NCBI RefSeq assembly: GCF_004117055.1
Contig: NZ_CP026363.1
Location: 1 to 64,000, forward strand
Reading direction: 5' to 3'
DNA length: 64,000 nucleotides
Origin: Brevibacillus agri
Lineage (GTDB): Bacteria; Bacillota; Bacilli; Brevibacillales; Brevibacillaceae
This document shows, piece after piece, positions 17,854-26,063 of this stretch. Position numbers and translations under genes: made by a program. Numbering within the stretch: the stretch's first letter is position 1; each line of letters begins with the position of its first letter. The notes under the pieces are model-generated. The model did not search any database. It was not told the DNA's origin and saw only the letters and a program-made list of their open reading frames with translations.

Positions 17854-18744
17854 TTAGTTGGAACCTGACGTCATCTTTTTGTACACCCACGTCCCGAACC
17901 AGCGGGCCGAGACGTTAAAGAGCAGCACGGCAATAATCAGCACAGCGGCAGCGCCATCCGCCACGTCGCGCGCATCCGGCGTCAGCCCTTCGCTGTTTAC
18001 TTTCCAGATATGCACAGCCAGCGTTTCGGCCGGGCGGAACGGATTCAGCGGCGAAGTCGGGCTGTTCAGCGAGAAATCAGCAAAGTTCAGGTTCGGTGAA
18101 GACATCCCTGCGGTAAACAGCAAGGCAGCCGCTTCCCCGAAGACGCGTCCGGAAGCGAGAATCGCCCCCGTAATGATCCCAGGCAAAGCCGCCGGAAGAA
18201 TGACGGAGACAATTGTCCGCCATTTGGTGATGCCAAGCGCCAGGCTCGCTTCTTTTTGGCTGCGCGGCACGTTGCGCAACGCATCCTCTGTCACGCGCAC
18301 GAGCAGCGGCAGGTTGAAGACGGTCAGCGCGAGGGCACCGGAGAAAAGCGTATAGCCCCAGCCTGTCATGTTTACGAAGACGAGCAAGCCAAACAAACCA
18401 ACGACAATGGACGGCAAAGAAGAAAGCACTTCTATACTCATGCGGATAAACTGCGTAAACTTGTTATCCGGCGCGTATTCAGCCATATAAATACCTGCTC
18501 CGATTCCAATCGGCAAGGCGATCAGCATGGTCAAGACCAGCAAATAAAACGAGTTGAACAACTGCGGACCAATCCCGCCCCCTGCATTGACGATATCTGG
18601 CGGCGAGGTCAAAAAGTCCAGGTTCAGCTTGTGCCAGCCTTGCGTCAAAATGAAGCCGAGCAAGCCAATGAGCGTGCCGATAATCAAAGCGGCAATCAAC
18701 GTCAAAACGATCGTAGCAACGCGGTCCATCAGTCTCGCTCTCAT
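17854..18744 (-). CDS. pstA: Phosphate ABC transporter permease
   Basis: 296 residues, six membrane helices, starting MRARLMDRVATIVLTLIAAL. It carries the PstA features GGGIGPQLFNSFYLL, GIYMAEYAPDNKFTQFIRMS and the cytoplasmic EAA loop EDALRNVPRSQKEASLALG with ATPase-contacting glycine. The ATG directly follows the pstC stop, indicating coupled translation. It forms the channel with PstC. Confidence 0.95.
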   Translation of the reverse strand: MRARLMDRVATIVLTLIAALIIGTLIGLLGFILTQGWHKLNLDFLTSPPDIVNAGGGIGPQLFNSFYLLVLTMLIALPIGIGAGIYMAEYAPDNKFTQFIRMSIEVLSSLPSIVVGLFGLLVFVNMTGWGYTLFSGALALTVFNLPLLVRVTEDALRNVPRSQKEASLALGITKWRTIVSVILPAALPGIITGAILASGRVFGEAAALLFTAGMSSPNLNFADFSLNSPTSPLNPFRPAETLAVHIWKVNSEGLTPDARDVADGAAAVLIIAVLLFNVSARWFGTWVYKKMTSGSN

Positions 18745-19692
18745 CTACTTCACCAGCCTCTTTCTGCCCAAAAAGCGCAAGATCATAATGAAGACGAACG
18801 ACATCAGAAGCAGCAGAAGCGCCATGGACCAGAGTGCATTGTTGTACGGGGTTCCCTGAATCGTATTCCCCATGTTCAGCGTGATGCCGCTGGTCAGCGT
18901 GCTGATCGGGTCCAAGAGACTGCCCGGAAGCTTCGTCGTGTTCCCGATGACCATCTGTACGGCGAGCGCTTCGCCAAAAGCGCGAGCCATCCCCAATACA
19001 ACCGCGGTCAGGCAGCCGGGAAGCGAAGAATGCAGCACCACATTCCAGATCGTCTGCCAGCGTGTGGCTCCCAAAGCGAGAGAAGCGTTGCGCAAATCTT
19101 GCGGTACGGCTTCAATGGCGTCTGTCGCCACGCTGGTGATCGTAGGCAGGATCATCAGGGCAAGCACAAGCCCCCCTGCCAAAAGACTGAAACCAAGAAC
19201 GTCAAATTGTTCGCGAATAAAAGGAACCAGAAGAGTAAGACCAACATATCCGTACACAACGGATGGAATGCCAACCAAAAGCTCGATCACCGGCTTCAAC
19301 ACTTTTTTGCCGAAGCCCGGAAAAATTTCCGTCATGAAAATAGCCGCCCCGATCCCGAGCGGTGCCGCGATCAACGCAGCCAAAGCCGTCACCAAAAACG
19401 ATCCGAGAATGAACGGGAACACACCGTAGAGTGCAGGCTCGCCCTCCGGGTCCCATTTCACCTGTGTTAAAAATTCGCTGATACTGACGCCGTCGACAAA
19501 AAAGGTGGACAGCCCTTTTGAAGCGATGAAGTACGTAATCGACAAAACGACGATGACCAGCAAGGCCGCACAGACCATGGCAATCGTTCGGCCCGTCATG
19601 TTCTCTGTAAATTGACGTTTGTTATATGTCAGCATTTTTCGCGCAATCAGCGATTGGCGATTTGTCTCTACCCCTTCAATACGATGGTTCAT
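18745..19692 (-). CDS. pstC: Phosphate ABC transporter permease
   Basis: 315 residues from ATG 19692 (MNHRIEGVETNRQSLIARKM), chosen because TAGGAGGGAGAAC precedes it; the upstream extension to 19755 lacks a ribosome site. Six helices, with FFVDGVSISEFLTQVKWDPE typical of PstC, GIPSVVYGYVGLTLLVPFIR and the EAA loop VPQDLRNASLALGATRWQT. It sits between pstS and pstA in one operon. Confidence 0.95.
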   Translation of the reverse strand: MNHRIEGVETNRQSLIARKMLTYNKRQFTENMTGRTIAMVCAALLVIVVLSITYFIASKGLSTFFVDGVSISEFLTQVKWDPEGEPALYGVFPFILGSFLVTALAALIAAPLGIGAAIFMTEIFPGFGKKVLKPVIELLVGIPSVVYGYVGLTLLVPFIREQFDVLGFSLLAGGLVLALMILPTITSVATDAIEAVPQDLRNASLALGATRWQTIWNVVLHSSLPGCLTAVVLGMARAFGEALAVQMVIGNTTKLPGSLLDPISTLTSGITLNMGNTIQGTPYNNALWSMALLLLLMSFVFIMILRFLGRKRLVK

Positions 19693-19786
19693 GTTCTCCC
19701 TCCTAGAAAGAAAACGGCTTTCGCGCAAGCAAAATGAGGGGTAAGGCCCCTCCACCCCTCTATTTTGCTGTTGACCCGTGAGTGTC

Positions 19787-20728
19787 TTATTTTTGTGTTA
19801 CTTTTCCTTCAGCGTCGCGTTCTACTTTCATGTCTGTGATTGGCAGGAAGCCCAGATCGACAATCGTTTTCTTTTGCACTTCTTCAGACAGGATGTAATC
19901 CAGGAACGCTTTTGCGTTACCAGTAGGCTCGCCTTTTGTGTACATGTGCTCGTATGCCCACACTGGGTATTTGTTCGTTGCGATGTTTTCTGCGTTTGCT
20001 TCCACGCCATCCAGTTTCAATGCTTTTACGGAGTCATTGAAGTAGGACAGAGCCAGGTAGCCGATTGCGCCCGGTGTTTCGGCAATGATTTTGCGAACAG
20101 TACCGGAGGAATCCTCTGTGATGCCTTCTGCTTCTTCTTTTCCGTCCAGTGCGAATTTGCTGAATGTTGCACGAGTACCGGAAGACTTCGGACGGTTCAC
20201 CAGCGTGATTTTCATGTCATCGCCGCCAACTTCTTTCCAGTTGGTGATTTTGCCAGTGAAGATGTCGATCAGTTGTTGCTTGGTCAGGTTGTCTACTTTT
20301 ACTTGCGGGCTAACCGCTGCTGCCATTCCGACAACGGCTACTTTATGGTCAACCAGTTCGTTTGCCGGAATGCCTTTTTTCTCTTCTGCGAAAATGTCGG
20401 AGTTACCGATTGTTGCTGCGCCGCTTGCTACCTGGCTCAGCCCTGTTCCGCTTCCCCCGCCTTGTACTTGAATTTGTACACCTTGATTTTTCGCCATAAA
20501 GTCTTTGGCCGTTTGCTCGACCAGAGGCTGCAAAGCGGTGGAACCAACTGCTGTGATCGGTTCACCGGATGTTGTTGTAGTCGAACCAGAGTTGCTTTCC
20601 GGAGCCGGGGTAGCTGGTTGTTGCTGCGCTGGTTGTTGTTGCGATGGAGCCGCACTGTTGCTGCCACATCCGGCGAGCAGTGCCCCTACAAATGTCAGCG
20701 CCATAAACATTTTGCTGAGTTTTTTCAT
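19787..20728 (-). CDS. pstS: Phosphate-binding lipoprotein
   Basis: 314 residues from ATG 20728 (AAGGAGG upstream). Signal peptide with lipobox LLAGC, a Q/P/T-rich linker, then the phosphate-binding fold: ITAVGSTALQPLVEQ, GGGSGTGLSQVASGAATIGN, FTGKITNWKEVGG and NRPKSSGTRATFSKFAL. These provide the Ser/Thr/Arg ligands for the phosphate ion. It is first in the pst operon, directly behind the Pho box. The longer reading to 20869 covers promoter sequence and is not used. Confidence 0.96.
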   Translation of the reverse strand: MKKLSKMFMALTFVGALLAGCGSNSAAPSQQQPAQQQPATPAPESNSGSTTTTSGEPITAVGSTALQPLVEQTAKDFMAKNQGVQIQVQGGGSGTGLSQVASGAATIGNSDIFAEEKKGIPANELVDHKVAVVGMAAAVSPQVKVDNLTKQQLIDIFTGKITNWKEVGGDDMKITLVNRPKSSGTRATFSKFALDGKEEAEGITEDSSGTVRKIIAETPGAIGYLALSYFNDSVKALKLDGVEANAENIATNKYPVWAYEHMYTKGEPTGNAKAFLDYILSEEVQKKTIVDLGFLPITDMKVERDAEGKVTQK

Positions 20729-20783
20729 TGGATGAAAATCCTCCTTAACAGGTTCGGTTTGTTTTTCTCTCTTACAAGTACAA

Positions 20784-20826
20784 ACTATACAGGTCGAATG
20801 TTGTAGGATTGTGATGCGATTGTTAA
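20784..20826 (-). promoter_or_regulatory. Pho box and -10 of the pst operon
   Basis: On the minus strand three hexamers, TTAACA, ATCACA and ACAACA, lie exactly 11 bases apart (20826-20799). This is the direct-repeat pattern bound by phosphorylated PhoP. A TATAGT -10 box follows ten bases later (20789-20784). No good -35 is seen, as expected for PhoP-dependent promoters. Confidence 0.82.
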
Positions 20827-20887
20827 GCTTTTTTAAAGATGGAGCCAACCCTGTATAAAACGAAAACAAGCCGCTTGACGAAACAGC

Positions 20888-20930
20888 AAAAAGGCGGCAC
20901 AGCCTGGATGCTACCAGGTTGTGCCGCCTT
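20888..20930 (-). terminator. Terminator after the GerMN lipoprotein gene
   Basis: On the minus strand a long stem AAGGCGGCACA/TGTGCCGCCTT, extended by ACCTGG/CCAGGC, is followed by T residues. Confidence 0.92.
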
Positions 20931-20948
20931 CACTCGGCGATTGCCTGT

Positions 20949-21497
20949 TTAGTTGTCGCGCGTCAATGGCTCCGATACATCGACATGGCCCATCAACGAT
21001 TCGACTTTTTTGCCATCTTCCAGGAAGACGATTTGCTTTACTTCCGGGAACTGAAAAAAGGTTTTCTTCAGCGCGTCCAGCGCCATCCCTTCGCCGCTTG
21101 AGCCGAGGTTGTACTGGTTTTTGCTGTCGGCATCAATCGTCAACGTGCCATCCGCAAAAGTGATGTCATGGTATCGGAAGTCTTTCCAGAGCGGAAAGTG
21201 CTCTTCTGCTTTTGTCGGCTTCTCCAAAAGCGAGAGGGTTTTCTTGTACTTTTCGATGTCTTCTGCAAAAGTGATTTCTTGTTCCTCTTTTTGCAGCTCC
21301 ATCAGGTCGCCGTCGGAATAGTAGACGGTAACGACCTGTTTGTTGAGTGTCGGCTCTGCTGTCGATGGGTCAGTGTTCGTGCCAGATGGCTGTTCAACAG
21401 GTGCCGTAGGCTGCGGTGCAGGAGCCGCATTTTGTCCGCAACCAGCCATTAGCAGCACAGCCAAAGCCGCCACCCAGATCATCCGACTTTTTTTCAT
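20949..21497 (-). CDS. GerMN-domain lipoprotein
   Basis: 182 residues. Signal peptide with lipobox LLMAGC, a P/T-rich linker, then one GerMN-like domain (VTVYYSDGDLMELQKEEQEI, LTIDADSKNQYNLGSSGEGM, ALDALKKTFFQFPEVKQIVF). GerMN domains occur in GerM, which acts in spore formation and germination, and in other surface proteins. GerM has two such domains; this protein has one. The start at 21497 follows GGGAGG. It lies just after a wall amidase gene on the same strand and may be co-transcribed, consistent with an envelope role. Confidence 0.82.
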   Translation of the reverse strand: MKKSRMIWVAALAVLLMAGCGQNAAPAPQPTAPVEQPSGTNTDPSTAEPTLNKQVVTVYYSDGDLMELQKEEQEITFAEDIEKYKKTLSLLEKPTKAEEHFPLWKDFRYHDITFADGTLTIDADSKNQYNLGSSGEGMALDALKKTFFQFPEVKQIVFLEDGKKVESLMGHVDVSEPLTRDN

Positions 21498-21511
21498 CGT
21501 GAAAGCCTCCC

Positions 21512-23149
21512 TTACTGATAAGACTGATAGTATTCACGGATAGCCGCAACGAGGGCTTTCGCGATTTTGTCCTGGAATGCAGGCGAGGTCAGCAGCGCAT
21601 TTTCTTGCGGATTGGACAGGAAACCTGTCTCTGTCAACACGGCTGGCATTTTCGTGTTCTTGATAACGTAAAAGCCGCTCGCCTTGACTCCCCGATCCGG
21701 GAACTGCGTTGCTCCTTGTAGGTGCTTGTGCACCAATTGCGCAAACGTCTTGCTGTTTGCATTGTAATAGAAGGTTTCCGTACCGCCTGTCGTCGGTTTC
21801 GGGAACGAGTTGGCGTGAATGGACAAGAACAGGTCCGCCTCCAGCTCATTCGCGATTGCCACACGCTCGGACAGCTCGTAGAACACATCTGTCGTGCGCA
21901 CAGGCACTACTTGAAACTCCGGATATTGCTTCAGCAAAGCGACTACTTTGTTGGCGACAGCCAGCGTGTAGTCTTTCTCGTGGTTGCCCGCCACGCCCAA
22001 TGCACCTGGGTCTTTTCCGCCATGACCCGCGTCGACTACGATCAGGTAGCCTGTTTTCTTAGGCTTGGGCGTCAGCTTCACTTCAATGCCGTCTTTTGTA
22101 TAGGCCAGATTATACTCGCTCTTCTGGTTCAGCTCAATCACGACACGCACGGTCTCTGGCGAAGCACTGTACTGGCTGTACCGCAGGCTTGCGATCAGCG
22201 GCTCTTCTTTTGGCTCGCTGGCTGCTGACTGCTCGTCCTCTTCGCCGGAAGAAGCTGCTTGCTTGCGCTCCTCTGACTCTCCGATACTGCCGTTTTCTTC
22301 GTTCTTTTTCAACTCTTCCACCAAATCGTCCGCCAAAGCGGTTTGCGGGAGGTCCAGCACGATGCGATGGGGGCCTGTGAGCACAAAAGAATTGGCCTGC
22401 ACGGGCAGCTTCATCTCAATATGTACGCGATCCCCATCCTTTGTAACACCTGTCAGCCGATTGAGTCTTTCGATTTCAAGCAGATTCTTTTTCTTGTTCC
22501 AAGTGATCGAACCGCCTAGCTCGTCCTCTACTTGCTCAATTGGAAGAACCAGTTGACTGTCGATCGTCATGCCGCGTTCCGGGCGATTCCATACAAAGCC
22601 TTTTTGTCCGACCTGCTCCGCGACCGCATCGGCAGACACGTACATGGTGTCCGACACTTGATACAGCTTGATCGCTTTTTCAGGAGCACGGCCGTTCAGC
22701 GTAACCTGTGGCGTTTCGTTAGCAATGACGGTGCGGGAGCTGTTGTCCCACCCTACAGTGATCCCGAGCGATTCCCCGACAAACCGCAGAGGGAGCAGCA
22801 TGCGCTGCTGGGAGATGACAGGCGGCGTATCCAGCTTTACCTGCTTGCCGTTCAATAGCGCTGTGCGCGAGTCCAATGTGAGGGAAAGCTGCGTCGTACC
22901 CCGTGTAATCACCGCTGTCCGCTTCGCTTCGTTCCAGGCGACATCCGCGCCCAAACCTTCTGCGATGACACGCACGGGAACCAATGTCCGCCCGCTCTTG
23001 ATGACTGGTGGCACGTCCGGGGTCACTGCTTGTCCACCGATCATCAGGTTGACGGCTTCCTCAGTTGCACTACTTGCCGCAGCCGCCCAACCGGGGATAA
23101 GCAGCAGGACCAGCAGCGCCAGAAGCAGAGGGTAAAATCGTCTTTTCAT
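21512..23149 (-). CDS. N-acetylmuramoyl-L-alanine amidase with AMIN and copper-amine-oxidase-N-like domains
   Basis: 545 residues from ATG 23149 (GGAGGAGGTCAGG upstream). After a signal peptide come two copper-amine-oxidase-N-like units (VNLMIGGQAVTPDVPPVIKS, then VTLNGRAPEKAIKLYQVSDT), an AMIN domain (VHIEMKLPVQANSFVLTGPH) and an acidic linker (EENGSIGESEERKQAASSGE). The C-terminal Amidase_3 domain has zinc ligands in VDAGHGGKDPGALG and SIHANSFPKP and the catalytic glutamate in VLTETGFLSNPQE. It cleaves the lactyl-L-Ala bond of peptidoglycan. The N-terminal domains probably target it to the wall. It is intact. Confidence 0.93.
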   Translation of the reverse strand: MKRRFYPLLLALLVLLLIPGWAAAASSATEEAVNLMIGGQAVTPDVPPVIKSGRTLVPVRVIAEGLGADVAWNEAKRTAVITRGTTQLSLTLDSRTALLNGKQVKLDTPPVISQQRMLLPLRFVGESLGITVGWDNSSRTVIANETPQVTLNGRAPEKAIKLYQVSDTMYVSADAVAEQVGQKGFVWNRPERGMTIDSQLVLPIEQVEDELGGSITWNKKKNLLEIERLNRLTGVTKDGDRVHIEMKLPVQANSFVLTGPHRIVLDLPQTALADDLVEELKKNEENGSIGESEERKQAASSGEEDEQSAASEPKEEPLIASLRYSQYSASPETVRVVIELNQKSEYNLAYTKDGIEVKLTPKPKKTGYLIVVDAGHGGKDPGALGVAGNHEKDYTLAVANKVVALLKQYPEFQVVPVRTTDVFYELSERVAIANELEADLFLSIHANSFPKPTTGGTETFYYNANSKTFAQLVHKHLQGATQFPDRGVKASGFYVIKNTKMPAVLTETGFLSNPQENALLTSPAFQDKIAKALVAAIREYYQSYQ

Positions 23150-23266
23150 CCTGACCTCCTCCGTGATGTCTGTTCTGTTGTGTGGCGTTAGACCATTGTG
23201 CAACGTTCACCATTCTATTAGACGCGTCAACATCTGTAAAGTTTATAGTCTTTTCGTACCAAAAAG

Positions 23267-23301
23267 ACAAAAGACTGCTCCTTTTTGACAAAGAAGCAGT
23301 C
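23267..23301 (-). terminator. Terminator after the coiled-coil hypothetical gene
   Basis: On the minus strand a GACTGCT...AGCAGTC stem is followed by TTTTGTC; it lies just past the stop at 23325. Confidence 0.7.
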
Positions 23302-23324
23302 CAGAAAACCAAGAAAGTTGTCGA

Positions 23325-23744
23325 TTAGCGAAACAACCCGCGCCGTTCTCGTCTGCTCACTTCTTCTACAGGCGCTTTCAGCATGTTCAAGCCGCCGTTG
23401 GCGATAAACTGTTGAATCATCGACAGGACGGCCGGATTGGACAGCACTTTGATGGAATCGGCCACCTTCGGATTTTTCAGTTGCGGGATAGCCCCGCTCA
23501 AATGCGGCAGCAATGGCAGCAAATCCTCAATGGAAATCGCAGGCTTTGCTTTCTCAGGGACGGACTGCACGGGAATCGGACGCCGGCGCGGTCCAAACAG
23601 AATGCTGCGCCGCGGCCCCTGATTGGGAGCGGCCTTCAGCCTTCCGAGCGTATCCTTCATGTCCTGCAGTTCTTGCTTCATCTGGCTCATCTCGCGCATC
23701 ACCTGAGCATTGCTCACATTGTGCGCATCCGCCAGCTTGTTCAT
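23325..23744 (-). CDS. Hypothetical coiled-coil protein; the true start may be non-ATG near 23807
   Basis: 139 residues from the first ATG (MNKLADAHNVSN). It has a coiled coil (VMREMSQMKQELQDMKDTLG), a basic proline-rich stretch and a C-terminal helical part (EDLLPLLPHLSGAIPQLKNP, PAVLSMIQQFIANGGLNMLK). The frame stays open upstream and adds a basic segment AAKTRKKKKQAGAQGQLIET right behind a strong GGAGGGAGGTGGG, but only ATT or ATC is available as start. It precedes nothing obvious and follows the SpoVIF-like gene. A spore coat or assembly role is possible but not shown. Confidence 0.65.
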   Translation of the reverse strand: MNKLADAHNVSNAQVMREMSQMKQELQDMKDTLGRLKAAPNQGPRRSILFGPRRRPIPVQSVPEKAKPAISIEDLLPLLPHLSGAIPQLKNPKVADSIKVLSNPAVLSMIQQFIANGGLNMLKAPVEEVSRRERRGLFR

Positions 23745-23837
23745 CGTCTCTATCAGTTGCCCCTGGGCACCGGCCTGTTTCTTTTTCTTTCTCGTTTTGG
23801 CAGCGATAATCCCACCTCCCTCCTGGTAAGCCCCCCT

Positions 23838-24095
23838 TTATTTAAAGCGCTTTTTCAGGCTGTCGATGTCTTTGGCGTTGACGCCTTTTTTGGAAAGCTT
23901 GTTCAGCAGGCTGCCGACGTTTTCTGTCTTGGACATATGCCGAAACTGCGCCACATATCCGTTCAGTTCCTTATCCGTGAAGTTTTTACCGGCTTTTTTG
24001 CCCAAATCGCGGATGACTTCCTTCAAGCCTGCATCCGTCTTCAGCTTATCCTTGGGAATTGACCTTACAATACTGAGCAGTTTGCCAATATCCAC
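23838..24095 (-). CDS. Small SpoVIF-like sporulation protein
   Basis: 86 residues from GTG 24095 (VDIGKLLSIVRS, with GGGGGG upstream); the longer ATG reading from 24164 is less likely. It is all-helical and charged, with KTDAGLKEVIRDLGKKAG and DKELNGYVAQFRHMSKTENV. Size and layout recall the stage VI sporulation protein F family (spore coat maturation), but the match is by eye. It is followed by the coiled-coil gene on the same strand, probably one late-sporulation transcript. Confidence 0.55.
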   Translation of the reverse strand: MDIGKLLSIVRSIPKDKLKTDAGLKEVIRDLGKKAGKNFTDKELNGYVAQFRHMSKTENVGSLLNKLSKKGVNAKDIDSLKKRFK

Positions 24096-24180
24096 AGCGA
24101 TCCCCCCTGGTTGCAGTTTGTTCCTTTTTACTCTATGTAGCCAGGAGCACAATGGATTGGTCATTTGTCCATGCGGGAGA

Positions 24181-24215
24181 AAAAAAGAAGAAGGGCAGCG
24201 GCACCCCTCTTCTTT
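24181..24215 (-). terminator. Terminator of peptide-binding protein gene 1
   Basis: On the minus strand AAGAAGAGGGG...CCCTTCTTCTT is followed by T residues. Confidence 0.85.
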
Positions 24216-24237
24216 GAATCATTTCCTCTATATAAGA

Positions 24238-25833
24238 TTAAGGCTTGATATCGACGTACTTGAAGTCGATCATGCCGAGCCCGTCCAAAATCGCGCCGTC
24301 GACTTTCTCGCTTTGCAGCCAGCTCTGGGCATAGTAGTAGATCGGCATAATCGGCATTTCGTCCATTAAAATTTGCTCGGCCTTGGCCAAAATCGCCTTC
24401 CGTTTTTCCGGGTCCTGCTCCAAAGCGGATTGGTTCAAGAGCTCTTTGTATTTGGGGTGTTCCCAGCCCGTGTCGTTGTTTCCGCCGTTTTTGTCCTTGA
24501 ACATTTCCAAAAAGTTGATCGGATCGTTGAAGTCGGCTAGCCAACCCGCACGCGCAATCTGGTATTTCCCCTGGTGTACGTCCTCTATGTATACTTTCCA
24601 CTCTTTGTTTTCCAGCTTCACGTCTACCCCGAGCTTTTTCTTCCACTGGTCCCTGATTTCTTCAGCAATCGCTTTATGGCCCATCGACGTGTTATAGGAG
24701 ACGGTGATGGGAGGAAGTTTTGCGATTCCCGCTTCCTTCATGCCCTCCTGAAGCAGCTTTTTGGCCTCTTCTGTGTGATTGTCTGTAAAGTAGCCACCAG
24801 ATGCAACAGCCATGCTCGGCGGCACAAAACCTGTCGCGGGAAGGTGGTTGGCCAACATGGTCTCCACCAAAGCTTGACGATCCAGTGCATAAGCAAAAGC
24901 TTTGCGGATTTTGGCATTGTGAAAAGGCGCTTGCTCTGTGTTGAAGCGGTAGAAGTAAGTGCCCGCGATCGCTTGCGTATGAAACAGCGCAGGCGACTTC
25001 CAGGAAAGCTCGAAATCCATGGGGACTTCAGACAAAGGGGCGCCTGCCCAATCCAGATCGCCGTTGCGAAACATCTCCAGCTCTACATACCCGTCATCAA
25101 TCATAGAAAAATCAATCTTGTCCAATTTTACATTTTGTTTGTCCCAGTAGTTCTGGTTTTTCGTCAGAACGAGCTGGTGCTTGGGCTTCCATGTCTCGAT
25201 TTGAAACGGACCGTTCCCTACTATCGTCTTGGGATTGCTTGCCCATTCCTTGTCGGCTTCCACGACTTTTTTGTTAACAGGATAATAGGTGTAAAAAGCC
25301 GTCAACTCCGTGAAAAACGGGGTCGGATTCGTCAGTTCCACAACCAATGTTTTGGCGTCGACGGCTTTGACACCAACGTCACTCGCCGTCCCGGTTCCCT
25401 TGTTATACGCTTCCGCTCCTTTTAAATAGTAGAGCTGGTAGGCGTAATTCGATGCTGTCCTGGGGCTTAGCGCACGTTTCCAGGCGTATTCGAAGTCATA
25501 GGCGGTGACCGGATCGCCATTGCTCCATTTGGCAGGGCGAATTTTGAACGTATAAGTTTTGCCGTCAGCCGAAACGGTATAGCTTTCTGCCGCTGCTACA
25601 TGTACTTTTCCGTCTTTGCCCAAACGAGTCAACCCTTCGAAGATTGCCCTGCTTATTGTGCCGGACGTTGAATCTTCAGCAATGCCCGGATCTACGGTTG
25701 GGGGATTGGAATGCATGTTCATTCTTAATACTTTTGCTTTTGGCTCCGCCGCTTGCCCGGCATCCGCATACCCTGCCAAGCTCCCGCCGAGAATCAGCAT
25801 CGCACCTGCGACTGCAACGACATTCTTTTTCAC
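24238..25833 (-). CDS. Oligopeptide-binding protein, paralog 1 (lacks the lipobox cysteine)
   Basis: Peptide ABC transporter substrate-binding protein (SBP_bac_5, OppA/MppA-like), 531 residues from GTG 25833 (GAGGTG upstream). It has HSNPPTVDPGIAEDSTSGTI, WSNGDPVTAYDFEYAWKRAL, ELTNPTPFFTELTAFYTYYP and a conserved C-terminus ARAGWLADFNDPINFLEMF. In the other three copies the signal peptide ends in an LAGCGG-type lipobox. Here the same place reads GSLAGYADAGQA, so there is no cysteine to lipidate. It may be released by signal peptidase I instead. It is the most diverged member of the array and has its own terminator. Confidence 0.92.
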   Translation of the reverse strand: MKKNVVAVAGAMLILGGSLAGYADAGQAAEPKAKVLRMNMHSNPPTVDPGIAEDSTSGTISRAIFEGLTRLGKDGKVHVAAAESYTVSADGKTYTFKIRPAKWSNGDPVTAYDFEYAWKRALSPRTASNYAYQLYYLKGAEAYNKGTGTASDVGVKAVDAKTLVVELTNPTPFFTELTAFYTYYPVNKKVVEADKEWASNPKTIVGNGPFQIETWKPKHQLVLTKNQNYWDKQNVKLDKIDFSMIDDGYVELEMFRNGDLDWAGAPLSEVPMDFELSWKSPALFHTQAIAGTYFYRFNTEQAPFHNAKIRKAFAYALDRQALVETMLANHLPATGFVPPSMAVASGGYFTDNHTEEAKKLLQEGMKEAGIAKLPPITVSYNTSMGHKAIAEEIRDQWKKKLGVDVKLENKEWKVYIEDVHQGKYQIARAGWLADFNDPINFLEMFKDKNGGNNDTGWEHPKYKELLNQSALEQDPEKRKAILAKAEQILMDEMPIMPIYYYAQSWLQSEKVDGAILDGLGMIDFKYVDIKP

Positions 25834-26004
25834 GATCAAGCACCTCGTTTTTTTGTATACACTTCTATCATCAGTATACAAGAAAAAGGGATTTTTGGAT
25901 GTTTTTTCTTTTAGTTAGTTTTGATGCAACTCGACTAGGAAAAAAATGGTTCGCCCCTTTTCGGGTGAGAATTTTCAGCCCCGATCAACACCCGCTTTTC
26001 AAAC

Positions 26005-26040
26005 AAAAAAGAAGAGAAGCGTCAAAAACGCCCCTCTTCC
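26005..26040 (-). terminator. Terminator of peptide-binding protein gene 2
   Basis: On the minus strand a GAAGAG...GCGT/ACGC...CTCTTC stem is followed by six T residues. Confidence 0.85.
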
Positions 26041-26063
26041 TTAAATCGGTTGCTTTGCTTCTA

